This document shows, one piece after another, positions 10,138 to 19,067 of a stretch of 64,000 nt of DNA. The position numbers were made by a program, and so were the translations under genes. The stretch's first letter is position 1. The number at the start of each line of letters is the position of its first letter. The notes under the pieces are model-generated. The model made no database searches. It was not told where the DNA came from and saw only the letters and a program-made list of their open reading frames with translations. This DNA comes from Cytobacillus purgationiresistens (GTDB lineage Bacteria > Bacillota > Bacilli > Bacillales > Cytobacillaceae), in contig NZ_JAUSUB010000003.1 of assembly GCF_030813235.1 (NCBI RefSeq), forward strand, positions 124,001 to 188,000. The letters run 5' to 3'.

Positions 10138-10182
10138 AAAAAAGAAAAGCTCTGCAGAGTTTTTCTTCTACAAAGCTTTTCT
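10138..10182 (-). terminator. Strong Rho-independent terminator of the S-layer gene
   Basis: On the minus strand a 16-bp stem (AGAAAAGCT and TGTAGA paired with TCTGCA and AGCTTTTCT) is followed by TTTTTTATT. It starts about 35 nt after the S-layer stop codon, as expected for a very highly expressed gene. Confidence 0.85.
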
Positions 10183-10217
10183 AGATAATTCACTTTAAAA
10201 ATATTAAAACTTAATTA

Positions 10218-12919
10218 TTAGTTAGAAATAGAGATGTTTGAAGGAACGCTTAGTTTATTTCCAGCAGCATCTACAACATCTAGAGTATCTAACGCTTTAA
10301 AGGAAAGACCTTTTGAAAGTTTATCAGCAGTTGCTTGATCGATAGTTACAGTAACAGTAGTTGTAGCTGTTGCAGCACCTACATCAATTTTTTCTGCTAG
10401 TGCTTGTGACTTTCCTCCAACCAATACTTCAAAATCTTCAGCTGCGCCATCTGTAATAGCTTCAGAGAAAGTTAGAACAACTTTGTCAGTTGCAATCAAC
10501 TTAGCAGATGTTACTGTTGGAGCAACATTTTCATTAAGCGAAACATTGTTGATGAAATAAGGATCCATTACTTTATTAGAGCCAAGAGCTTTAACATTTG
10601 CAATGTTAATGTTACGAGTTCCAGTAAATCCATTTGAGTTAGCTTTCAAGTTAAGAACTGCAACTTGAGATCCACCAGCAACTGGTTTTAATGTTACAGA
10701 TTCAACCACAGCGCCATCAATTCTGTAGTTAGCTACAGTTGTTGCTGATGCACCATCAACAGGCTTGTCAAATGTAACTTCAACTTTGTTGTTATCATCA
10801 CCTTGTTCTACATTACTTACACCTACAAGATCTGTATTCGCAGCTGTTCCATCTTCTCCACGAACGAATGATGTTTTAGCTGCTTCAGCAGCAACACCAG
10901 ATGCACTAGCTACTCCAGCAAATGTAAGGTTTAATGAATAAGTAGCTCCCTTAACATTTTTACCTCCTAGCAATGTAGCTAGATCAACACGAACAACTTT
11001 TTTATCTGGAGATGTTTTGTAACTCACAGCACTTGGAGCTACGTCCCCATCCGCAATTGAATTTGTAACAAAGCCTTTAATATAAGAACCACTTATAGCA
11101 ACAGTTGCAACAGTAAGATTTACATCTTTATCAAACGCAATTTCTAAATATTCTTTTTTATTTGTGGCATCAGTTACAACTGTAGAAGAAATTGCTTTTG
11201 GAGCTGCAGTTTCCTTAACAAAAGTTACAACTCTTGTCATATCAGTTCCATTTTCACCGCTTAAATCAGTGATGCTTTTAACTCCGATTGTTTTAACGCC
11301 ATCAAGAGCAGCATCTGCAGTAACAACATACACTGTTGGATCATTATTATCTTTAGCAATCTTAGCTGTCGCTACCGCAACACCATCGATTTCAATTACT
11401 GGTTTTTCTGATAGTTCCTCAGAGAACTTAACTGCAAATGTTGTTGCACCCGTTTGAGTAATAGAAGAAACCGTTGGAGCTACTCCATCAGGGTTTCCTT
11501 TAACCATTGATACAGTTGCAGGGTTTGGCGTTAATAAGTTACCTGCTTGATCTTGCGCACCGATAAATGTAGCAATTACTTCTCTGCCTGCTGCAATGTC
11601 AGAACCAAGTGTAAATGTTACTTCTTTAGCTCCAGCTACAAAATCATGTGTAACTCCATTACCAGTACCAGCTACTACAGTTCCATTTGCTAATTTATAG
11701 CTCACATTACCTAAAGATTTAATCGGCTCTGAAAAAGATACTTTTACATTACCTGCTGAAAGTTTAGTAGTAGAAACAATAGTTGGTGCAGTAGTATCAG
11801 CTGCAACAGTAATTAATTTTGTGAACTTTTCTACCGCTTGGCCTTTAGTTGTTTTAACGTTTTTAACTTCGATATCATAACGTTTTTCAAGCACTGCAGA
11901 TGATGTAACAGTTAATGTTTTGCCATCAGCACTAAATTGACCTTTAAGAGTTACGCCAGCTAGACCATCTAGAGATCTTAATGATACCGCGTTAACTTTA
12001 ACATCTCCATTTGATTCTAGAACTGTATCTTTATCAATTGCTTTGTTGAATTTAATTTCAATTTGAGTAGCATTAATTGCATTAACAGCTTCTACTACTG
12101 GAACCAATTGCTCTTCATATTGAGCAAAGATCTCGTTATAGTAGCCAGTAACAAGTTTAGACAGTTCAGCTGGAACGTCCATTTTATCAAGGTTCTTTTA
12201 GCTTCTGCTAATCTTTCCCCAGCGTATTCTACATGCTTAGGATCTTTCTTAGCTTCAGCGTTATTTAACCACCAGTCAGCTTTTTCTGCGAAGTGAACAG
12301 CCCAAGCTGCATCTTTAACTAGTACTGCATGGTCTTTATAAGCTGGCTCAGTGTACCAGTTTTTAAGAGCGGATTTGTTTTCTGCTCCAAATACCTTGTC
12401 AATTTGCTTTCTAGCTGCCCAGATATCGTTGTCGAAATCGAAGTAAAGGTTGTTAAGATCTCTGATATCTTTGTATTTGCCAGTTAGGCTGCCTTTTAAT
12501 GCTTCAGCAACAACTGTATCCCAATCTTTTTTGTTTAAAAGGTCGTCTCCAGCCCATCTAGCGTAGATGTATTCTTGAGCGTTTGTTACGAATTTATCGT
12601 TGTAGTTTAATTCGTCTTGTAATTTTTTCTTGTCACTGCCTTTGTAAGCGTTAAGAACTTTTTGAGCTTTTGCTTTTTCAGCTTTAGCTTCGTCGATTAA
12701 TTTCTTAACTGTGCTAGCCCATACTGGTTCTTTTGTTGGGTTTTCTCCAGTTTTTGATAATTCTTTGAATGGAAGCCACATTTTCCATTTTGCATATTCT
12801 ACTGCTTTTGAAGCCTCAGATTGTGTTGCTGCTTGAGTTACTGCAGGTGCTACTGCAGCAAATGATGACGCTGCGATCGCTGTTGCTGCTGCAACCTTAA
12901 TTGCTTTCTTTTTAGCCAT
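10218..12919 (-). pseudogene. S-layer protein, SbsC-like, split by a -1 frameshift
   Basis: The first frame (12919 to about 12190) gives a signal peptide (MAKKKAIKVAAATAIAAS) and an alpha-helical Trp/Lys-rich segment like the secondary-cell-wall-polymer binding domain of SbsA/SbsC-type S-layer proteins, with no SLH motifs. The second frame (about 12200 to 10218) continues with the family's junction (LVPVVEAVNAIN) and a chain of Ig-like beta-sandwich repeats. Joined they would encode about 900 residues. The break is near 12182-12202, where one base appears to be missing. The second frame has a stop just upstream and its ATG at 12182 has no ribosome site. Start ATG 12919 follows AAAGGGGAAA. A sequencing error, a real mutation or recoding are all possible. 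Confidence 0.85.
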
Positions 12920-13391
12920 TTTCGTATTTCCCCTTTCAATATTGGAAGTGATTCATTGGACTCAGGTTTGTTTGCCTTTTTGCTTATCCAACGACTTACT
13001 AACTTATTACCTATAAATTTATCAATCCGATTCTACCGAACTATGCAGTATAAAAGATATACAATATAGGATCTATTGGATTAATTACCAAATCATTCTT
13101 ACAGAACTATAACAATACATATTTCTACTAAATTCTAGCTTTTTTATGATTTTTTTTACTATATTAAAAGAAATATTTTACATTTAGTGATTCATATTAT
13201 TCAATATTATAGTAAAATATGTATCTTCCTAGTATTTCGATACAATAATATTTGGTAATATTTTATATTATACGGTGATATAAGTAGTGGTTATATATGA
13301 TTAAATATAGTGTTTTCCTTAAATTGTCACCCTATCAAATGAATCGGTACAATTGGACCTATATGATATACCGATATATTATTAGAATATT
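12920..13391. other. Long AT-rich leader/promoter region of the S-layer gene
   Basis: About 470 bp without a gene, very AT-rich. It must contain the S-layer promoter and 5' UTR (S-layer genes often have long leaders). A weak minus-strand candidate is GTGACA (13325-13330), 17 nt, TATTTA (13302-13307). An AAACCTGA motif (reverse complement at 12962-12969) is shared with the amidase leaders. Confidence 0.45.
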
Positions 13392-13420
13392 TTGATTTAT
13401 AGATTCGATTGTTCTATTAT
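13392..13420 (+). promoter_or_regulatory. Probable SigA promoter of the LCP gene
   Basis: TTGATT (13392-13397), 17-nt spacer, TATTAT (13415-13420). It lies 57 nt upstream of the LCP gene start on the same strand. Confidence 0.5.
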
Positions 13421-13477
13421 AAGAATAGATATTATTTCCATACCTATTCTTCTTAAATTGTTAGCGGGGGGATCTCA

Positions 13478-14401
13478 TTGAGAGAGAAGAAAAAGAAACG
13501 GACTTGGCCAAAAGTCATATTTATTCTATTGGCGTTAGTAATTATCGCGAGTGGAGGTTACCTTTTTACTGTGTATAAGTCCTTCACAAACACGATGGAA
13601 ACGATGCATCAACCAATTGACCGTGAAAAGTCCGAAAAGAGAGCAGAGCAAATTACATTAAAAGAGAAAGAGCCGTTTTCCGTGCTTTTGCTTGGGGTTG
13701 ATGAGCGAGAAGGAGACAAAGGACGATCAGATACAATGATTGTTTTAACAGTGAATCCAAATGATAACAATATCAATATGTTAAGCATTCCTCGCGATAC
13801 GAGAACCGAGATCATAGGGAGAGATTTTGAAGATAAGATTAACCATGCATATGCTTTTGGCAATGAAGAAATGGCCATTGCTACGGTTGAGAACTTTTTG
13901 GACATTCCCATAGATTATTTCGTTAGAGTCAATATGGAAGGTTTTAAGGATATAGTTGATGCAGTCGGCGGGGTTGATGTGAACAGCTCGATCGCTTTCA
14001 CATTAGATGGTTATCAATTCAAGCAGGGAATCAATTCATTAGACGGAGATGAAGCTCTCTCATTTGTTAGGATGCGGAAGGAAGACCCTAACGGTGATTT
14101 CGGCCGTCAAGAACGACAGCGGCAGATTATCCAGGCTGTCATTAAAAAAGGTATCAGCTTTAATTCACTCACCAACTTTGATAACATTTTCGATGCACTC
14201 GGAAAAAATGTGAGAACCAATTTAACTTTTAATGAGATGAAAGATATTCAACAAAATTATAAACAGGCATCCAGCCATGTTGAGCAAATATCCATCGCAG
14301 GAAGCGGCCAAACGATTGATGGAATCTGGTATTTAATCGTGGATGAACAGGAACGAACACGTATTCAAGATACGTTGCAGGGGCATTTGAGCCTTAAATA
14401 A
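13478..14401 (+). CDS. LytR-CpsA-Psr (LCP) family wall-polymer transferase
   Basis: A 307-residue type II membrane protein: basic N-terminus, one transmembrane helix at about 10-32, then the extracytoplasmic LCP domain. Family hallmarks are visible: LLLGVDEREGDKGRSDTMIV, the arginine motif SIPRDTRTEI, DAVGGVDV and LSFVRMRKEDPNGDFGRQERQRQ. LCP enzymes transfer undecaprenyl-linked polymers such as teichoic acids or capsule to peptidoglycan. The start is a TTG at 13478 preceded by GGGGGG 6 nt upstream. Its own promoter and terminator flank it, so it is monocistronic. With the S-layer gene on one side and the capsule operon on the other, it may attach the wall polymer that anchors the S-layer; this is inference. 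Confidence 0.92.
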   Translation: MREKKKKRTWPKVIFILLALVIIASGGYLFTVYKSFTNTMETMHQPIDREKSEKRAEQITLKEKEPFSVLLLGVDEREGDKGRSDTMIVLTVNPNDNNINMLSIPRDTRTEIIGRDFEDKINHAYAFGNEEMAIATVENFLDIPIDYFVRVNMEGFKDIVDAVGGVDVNSSIAFTLDGYQFKQGINSLDGDEALSFVRMRKEDPNGDFGRQERQRQIIQAVIKKGISFNSLTNFDNIFDALGKNVRTNLTFNEMKDIQQNYKQASSHVEQISIAGSGQTIDGIWYLIVDEQERTRIQDTLQGHLSLK

Positions 14402-14415
14402 ATGCCCTTAGAATT

Positions 14416-14439
14416 CGGAGGTTTAGTCCTCCGTTTTTT
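14416..14439 (+). terminator. Rho-independent terminator of the LCP gene
   Basis: Perfect stem CGGAGG / CCTCCG with a 6-nt loop followed by six T residues, 14 nt after the LCP stop codon. Confidence 0.92.
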
Positions 14440-14564
14440 ATGTCTATTTTCTCATAACCTAATAATCAGTTCATTTCAATTACTTTTTTACACAAAAGAT
14501 AGGTACATAGTATTATTATAGAAGAAATATATTACACACATAGCGTTTTATTAAAAATTCACGG

Positions 14565-14681
14565 ATGAAGAAGGTGCTTTCTTTGAGCTTTAAGGGTCTG
14601 ATTTGCCTTTTAAAAAGAAAGCATAAATACAGTTACTATACTGACAAATGTGTGAGATGCGGCAAGAAGAGAAGAAGGTAG
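14565..14681 (+). CDS. Small Cys-containing basic protein (38 aa)
   Basis: A 38-codon frame starting at ATG 14565 (an in-frame TTG at 14583 with AAGGTG upstream would give 32 residues). The product has a hydrophobic segment (LSFKGLICLL), then Lys/Arg/Tyr-rich sequence with a CVRCGKKRRR tail, so CxxC plus one earlier Cys. The tail resembles half of a zinc ribbon, but no family is recognised. The frame ends 24 nt before a perfect terminator on the same strand, which is the main evidence that this is a transcribed unit. No function is assigned. Confidence 0.5.
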   Translation: MKKVLSLSFKGLICLLKRKHKYSYYTDKCVRCGKKRRR

Positions 14682-14705
14682 TTTAATTTAAATATCATCC
14701 TTTTC

Positions 14706-14734
14706 TAGCTAATGATCTGATTAGCTATTTTTTT
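14706..14734 (+). terminator. Rho-independent terminator of the 38-aa gene
   Basis: Perfect 8-bp stem TAGCTAAT / ATTAGCTA, 6-nt loop, then seven T residues. It lies 24 nt after the small gene's stop codon. Confidence 0.85.
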
Positions 14735-14933
14735 ATGATAAATATGATAATGTTCTTCATTTCCCCCATCATCGCTTATTTTCTCCTCTATGATTTAACA
14801 AAACCGCTGTTATTCTGTCCGAACCCAATTCATTTTTAAAGATTTTCATTATTTGAAGAAAGGATCACTCAGATAATAGAGTAAAGGTACCCGGGAATAA
14901 AATGGTTAGCGCGCTTTCCTTAAGGGGAAGGTT

Positions 14934-15431
14934 ATGGAAACGTTTGAACAGCTGGTAAAGCAGTACGAAGCAATGATTTATAAGATCATGCACACCCTTC
15001 ATATTTATAAGAATGAAGAGGAGTTTTATCAAGTGGGTTTAATTGCACTATGGGAGGCATGGTTAAACTATGATGAACGGAAAGGACATCGGTTTATAAG
15101 CTACGCCTATTCCTTCGTACGAGGGCGCCTTCTGAATGAATTGACAAGGATGAATAAATATATTGAAAGAAACGTTCATGCGAAAGATGATTTTTGGTTA
15201 ATGTTAATCGATCAAACGACAGATTCCTCCTTGGATCATATGACGCTTTACTCTTATTGTGACTCGTTGACAGAAAGACAATCGAAATGGGTGGTCTATA
15301 CTTTTCTGTTTGATTTATCTATTGCAGAGATTGCTTTATTAGAGAATGTTTCCATCGCGGCTGTTAAACAGTGGCGACAAGGGGCAAGGGAAAGATTGAA
15401 GAGAAAACTCCTGCCAATCTTGAATCAATAA
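14934..15431 (+). CDS. Small sigma-70 family RNA polymerase sigma factor
   Basis: A 165-residue protein with a sigma-2 region (about 1-75: FYQVGLIALWEAWLNYDERK then YAYSFVRGRLLNEL) and a sigma-4 helix-turn-helix (about 110-160: LTERQSK, SIAEIALLENVSIAAVKQWR). The short length and lack of a sigma-3 region resemble ECF-type or YlaC/SigO-like factors. The ATG at 14934 follows AAGGGGAAGG. No anti-sigma gene is adjacent. It sits between the LCP gene and the convergent capsule operon, so control of surface genes is possible but not shown by sequence. Confidence 0.85.
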   Translation: METFEQLVKQYEAMIYKIMHTLHIYKNEEEFYQVGLIALWEAWLNYDERKGHRFISYAYSFVRGRLLNELTRMNKYIERNVHAKDDFWLMLIDQTTDSSLDHMTLYSYCDSLTERQSKWVVYTFLFDLSIAEIALLENVSIAAVKQWRQGARERLKRKLLPILNQ

Positions 15432-15502
15432 GAAACGATGCGTTTAGTCCTATGTGGCTGAGCGCATTTTATCAAAGTTAAATATCTTATATCTTTCCAT
15501 AC

Positions 15503-15537
15503 AAAAAGCAGCCCTCATCGATCAATTGAGGTGCTGC
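15503..15537 (-). terminator. Terminator of the pgs/cap operon
   Basis: Minus-strand stem GCAGC-A-CCTCA paired with TGAGG-GCTGC (one bulged A), followed by TTTTTG, 11 nt after the capD-like stop. It may also stop sigma-factor transcription from the other side. Confidence 0.8.
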
Positions 15538-15547
15538 TCACATTCAA

Positions 15548-17194
15548 TTACTTTTTCGATTTAGACTCCCAAAGCCCTATTCTTCTCGGATCAGCCGCCC
15601 CATCTATCGAAAAGTCATGCTTATTTAATGATAATGCCTGGACACTGCCAAAGTATGAAGCTGAATGATTCAAGATTACGTTATAGCCCTCTTCCTGCAA
15701 TCCTGAATACGTATCTTTCTCAAATTTCGACTCCATTTGTATTTCTTTATTCTCCATGTAAAAACGTGGACGTTCCACTGCTTCTTGAAGAGAATCGCCC
15801 CATAATAAATGATAGAGAAGCGTTTGCGTGATGACAGCCGGTATGCGCCTGCCTCCCGGCGATCCTATTCCAATAATTTCATCCTCATTCATTAGAATGG
15901 TCGGCGAGATGAAACTGCGCGGGCGCTTGCCTGGTTCAAAGCTATTCGGGCTTTTCTTGTTCTTACTATAATTAGTCAGCGCATTATTAAGGAAAAACCC
16001 TTCCTTCATATATTCGCCTGTCCCGAAGAAATTCCCCAATGAGTTGGTAGCTGAAACCGTCATGCCGTCCTTATCCATAATGACAAAATGTGTGGTATGG
16101 GCATAGTCTTTCATTTCAGCCTCTGTATCGTTCACCTGGCTGCTTGAGAAAATATCCTTCAGTTCATGTTCCTTCAAGAGCTGCCTCGAATATTCTTTGC
16201 TTGTCAATTCATCCATATCGATATCGGTATAGTCCAAGTCGCCAATATTATATAATCTTTCTTCATATGCTATTTTCGACATCTCGCCAACCGCTTGAAT
16301 AAAATCGACTTCGTTATCAAGCTTGCGATCCTCCAGCACTTCCTCTGTCATTTGCAAGGTCTGTATAACTGACAAGCCTGAGAAAGGAGGAGCAGCTGAC
16401 CAGACATCGTATCCCATGAACTCGCCTTTAATGGCTTCCATTCTTTGCGATGTATATTTGCCAAAATCACTGCGTTCAAACTCAACATGCTGATCTGCAA
16501 ATGAATCCGTCAATGCTCCATGATAAAAGGCCTCAACGCCTTCATCCCTTATTATCCTTAGCGTTTCTGCCAATTCCTTTTGTACGAGCTTGTCGCCTTC
16601 CTCTATTGGACGGCCATCTATGAAAAATGGAGTCGCCTCGCTTTTATCAATTCTGCTTTTTAATGCCGTTTTTAAGCGATACTCCAATTCACTATCGACT
16701 TCAATACCCTCTTCAGCAAGCGGAATAATATGGTTCATGATCGATTCAAAAGGCAAATCGCCTTCCGCTTGATGAATTTCCTCCATTCCTTTAACAAACC
16801 CAGGTATCCCTGACTCTGTTTTCAGTTTCTTAGAGGATAATGGAGCGATTTCGCGATATTGCTGCAAAAACGGTGTTTCTCCCTCTTTATATACAAGCAT
16901 CTCACCGCCACCGCCAAGACCTGAGGCATATGGCTCAACTACAGCAAGGGCATAAGAAACAGCTACTGCTGCATCCACTGCATTGCCTCCTTCATCGAGC
17001 ACCTTTAATCCAACTTCAACTGCAAGCGGGTGGCTGGCACTGACGGCATATTCACGATCTTCTTCTGATACTTTATTTTGTAAACGTATATCCAAGTTAC
17101 TATTCCTTTCTTCTTTCAAAGCCCAATTGACACAAACAGCAATAAAGATAACAACCAATGATACGAAAATAATGAATTGATTCTTTTTTTTCAT
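15548..17194 (-). CDS. Gamma-glutamyltransferase, CapD/PgsS-like (capsule anchoring or depolymerase)
   Basis: A 548-residue membrane-anchored or secreted gamma-glutamyltransferase. The N-terminal hydrophobic segment (about 7-26) is followed by the GGT fold with EGGNAVDAAVA and PYASGLGGGG. The autoprocessing/nucleophile site is at Thr367-Thr368 in AHTTHFVIMDKDG, followed by SATNSLGNFFGTG. In Bacillus anthracis CapD cleaves poly-gamma-glutamate and transfers it to peptidoglycan. The position at the end of the pgsBCA-E operon, 47 nt after the small E gene, supports that role over glutathione metabolism. A GTG at 17200 is in frame, but the ATG at 17194 has the better spacing to AAAGGAG and is used. 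Confidence 0.88.
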   Translation of the reverse strand: MKKKNQFIIFVSLVVIFIAVCVNWALKEERNSNLDIRLQNKVSEEDREYAVSASHPLAVEVGLKVLDEGGNAVDAAVAVSYALAVVEPYASGLGGGGEMLVYKEGETPFLQQYREIAPLSSKKLKTESGIPGFVKGMEEIHQAEGDLPFESIMNHIIPLAEEGIEVDSELEYRLKTALKSRIDKSEATPFFIDGRPIEEGDKLVQKELAETLRIIRDEGVEAFYHGALTDSFADQHVEFERSDFGKYTSQRMEAIKGEFMGYDVWSAAPPFSGLSVIQTLQMTEEVLEDRKLDNEVDFIQAVGEMSKIAYEERLYNIGDLDYTDIDMDELTSKEYSRQLLKEHELKDIFSSSQVNDTEAEMKDYAHTTHFVIMDKDGMTVSATNSLGNFFGTGEYMKEGFFLNNALTNYSKNKKSPNSFEPGKRPRSFISPTILMNEDEIIGIGSPGGRRIPAVITQTLLYHLLWGDSLQEAVERPRFYMENKEIQMESKFEKDTYSGLQEEGYNVILNHSASYFGSVQALSLNKHDFSIDGAADPRRIGLWESKSKK

Positions 17195-17241
17195 TGGCAC
17201 TCCTTTATTTCGACAAGAGCGCTAGCGTCACTCTTGAAGGA

Positions 17242-17412
17242 TTAATGATTAACTATTTCATTACTCTCTTCTACTTCTATCTTTAATAATTGACTATTAA
17301 TTTCCGCTCTTTCATCCTCACTCAATGTGTCCGTCTGACTCACACCGACTACGATAAAAAAAATAGAGAAAACAAAAATATAAGGTAATAATCTTTTAAA
17401 CAAGCTTTTCAT
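17242..17412 (-). CDS. pgsE: PgsE/CapE small membrane protein (56 aa)
   Basis: A 56-codon frame from ATG 17410-17412 to TAA 17242-17244. The product is MKSLFKRLLPYIFVF then a hydrophobic helix (to about residue 24) and an acidic tail rich in Glu. Size, single N-terminal helix, acidic C-terminus and position directly after pgsA (5-nt gap) match the small E subunit of poly-gamma-glutamate synthases (CapE 47 aa, PgsE 55 aa), which these synthases need for full activity. Assignment rests on position and topology, since such short sequences diverge fast. Confidence 0.75.
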   Translation of the reverse strand: MKSLFKRLLPYIFVFSIFFIVVGVSQTDTLSEDERAEINSQLLKIEVEESNEIVNH

Positions 17413-17417
17413 GCTTA

Positions 17418-18584
17418 CTATTCCCCTTTTTCATTATCTAAATTCTGATCCACAGTAAATACAAGCTGATTATCTTTATACTCCCAATCTACGTTGAGAT
17501 CTCTAGTTAATTGGCGTTTGATTGACCATTCCGCAAGCTTGTCCCAATTATTTAATGGAGCTGGTGTCGCTTCACGTATTTTCATTGGCGTAATCTCAAA
17601 CCTTGTTTCACCTGATTCAAGCAGATGGAATTGAACGAGGGCTGTTTCTCTCGTTCTTGTCCAGCCTTGGTCAAATATGAAATTGCCGAGACTATAAAAA
17701 ATAACTGAATCATTATAAACTTCTACTGTTTCAAGGACATGTGGATGATGTCCGATAATGATATCCGCTCCAGCATCAGATAATGCCCGAGCTAATTCTT
17801 GTTGACGTTCACTCGCCCGGCTATTGTATTCATTCCCCCAATGCGCATGGACAAGGACCAGGTCAGCATTAGCTTTTGCTTCTGCAGTAAGGGGAATAAA
17901 GGTATCTGGAGTGAAATCAAGAATTCCTCCACTGTTATGATCCGCCTTGACCTGCTCTCCTGTTAAATCAGAAAAACTGAGTGTAGCCAACGTCCTTCCA
18001 TTAATCTCTTGATAGGAAATCCGATTGGATGCATCTTCTATATTATTCCCCGCACCGACTGCATCAATGTTTTTCTCATCCAATACAGCTAACGTATCTG
18101 CCAGTGCTTGTTCACCAAAATCCATCATATGATTATTTGCAAGCGCAACAGCATTGAACCCAGCTCCTGCTAATCCATCCACGGACGCATGATCCGTTTT
18201 TAAGGCGATTGATTTGCCTTCGCGTGGTTCAACCTCTCGTTCGGTTGCTGGGTTTTCATAATTTCCTGTTACATAATCTGACTCGTTAAAGAACGGTTGA
18301 GTATAACGGAATAAATGATTATATCCATGTCTATCTGTGATTTCATCGACATATCTCCCAGTCATGACATCCCCCACAATAGAACCAGTTAAAACGGCAT
18401 CATTTGCCGGCTTAACTTGTGCCACTTTTCTAGTGTCAATGGTATATGAAAGGACAAACACAATAAGCAGGATAGGGAAAAGAATCAAGAGATGAATATG
18501 GATTCGCTTTTTTTGGCTTTTTAAAAATTTGAGGAGCTTTTCGTGAAACGTTAAGTCTCGCCCCTCATTTGTTTGATTATTCAT
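17418..18584 (-). CDS. pgsA: Poly-gamma-glutamate synthesis protein PgsA/CapA
   Basis: A 388-residue membrane protein with a cytoplasmic N-terminus, one transmembrane helix (about 30-50) and an extracellular PGA_cap domain of metallophosphatase-like fold. Visible motifs are GDVMTGRYVD, GNYENP, ALANNHMMDFG, VHAHWGNEY, IIGHHPHVLE and YSLGNFIFDQ. CapA/PgsA proteins help export and assemble the polymer. A GTG at 18593 is in frame, but the ATG at 18584 lies 6-7 nt after GGGGTG and is preferred. It follows pgsC closely and is followed by the E subunit. Confidence 0.92.
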   Translation of the reverse strand: MNNQTNEGRDLTFHEKLLKFLKSQKKRIHIHLLILFPILLIVFVLSYTIDTRKVAQVKPANDAVLTGSIVGDVMTGRYVDEITDRHGYNHLFRYTQPFFNESDYVTGNYENPATEREVEPREGKSIALKTDHASVDGLAGAGFNAVALANNHMMDFGEQALADTLAVLDEKNIDAVGAGNNIEDASNRISYQEINGRTLATLSFSDLTGEQVKADHNSGGILDFTPDTFIPLTAEAKANADLVLVHAHWGNEYNSRASERQQELARALSDAGADIIIGHHPHVLETVEVYNDSVIFYSLGNFIFDQGWTRTRETALVQFHLLESGETRFEITPMKIREATPAPLNNWDKLAEWSIKRQLTRDLNVDWEYKDNQLVFTVDQNLDNEKGE

Positions 18585-18599
18585 CAATGACACCCCATT

Positions 18600-19049
18600 T
18601 TAAAAAAGATAATACACATACATAATTCCAAATGTTGCTCCGCTTAAAAGTAATGTACTTCCAATGGTTAATGTAACTCCTTGTTTTTGAATCGTATTCG
18701 CAATCAGTCCTGGGACAATAACACCTAATCCCCTGAATTCATAAATTTCAAAGGGCAGAACTGGATAGAAATAATCCAAAATCAACTTCAAACATATGCC
18801 TGTGACCAGCATCGCTGCAAACTTGCGCCTGCCATATAAAATGACAAAACGGGAAACGCCGTATTTTACAATGACATAGGTTAATAGACTAACAATTAAT
18901 ATGAGAAGAACGAATATCGGCTGGTTAAACACAAGTGCCATATACCCTGGTACAACAAGACCCGCTGGCATGATGCCAAACTTCTCAGCAAATAATAAAC
19001 TCAATAAAACTCCTAATATTAATGAAATATATAAATCATCACCAAACAT
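18600..19049 (-). CDS. pgsC: Poly-gamma-glutamate synthase subunit PgsC/CapC
   Basis: A 149-residue integral membrane protein with about four or five hydrophobic helices, and the typical CapC features LVVPGYMALVFNQP, YGRRKFAAMLVTG and GLGVIVPGLIANTIQKQG. It forms the membrane part of the PgsBC ligase that elongates gamma-linked glutamate chains. The length equals that of known PgsC proteins (about 149). It is 18 nt downstream of pgsB and about 15 nt upstream of pgsA in one operon. Confidence 0.95.
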   Translation of the reverse strand: MFGDDLYISLILGVLLSLLFAEKFGIMPAGLVVPGYMALVFNQPIFVLLILIVSLLTYVIVKYGVSRFVILYGRRKFAAMLVTGICLKLILDYFYPVLPFEIYEFRGLGVIVPGLIANTIQKQGVTLTIGSTLLLSGATFGIMYVYYLF

Positions 19050-19067
19050 TTCACAAAACGCTCCTTA

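Noticed and set aside
12095-12202. Programmed -1 frameshifting in the S-layer gene as the preferred explanation
   Set aside because: There is an A-AAA slip site but no typical X-XXY-YYZ heptamer and no clear downstream stem or pseudoknot; a missing base is simpler.
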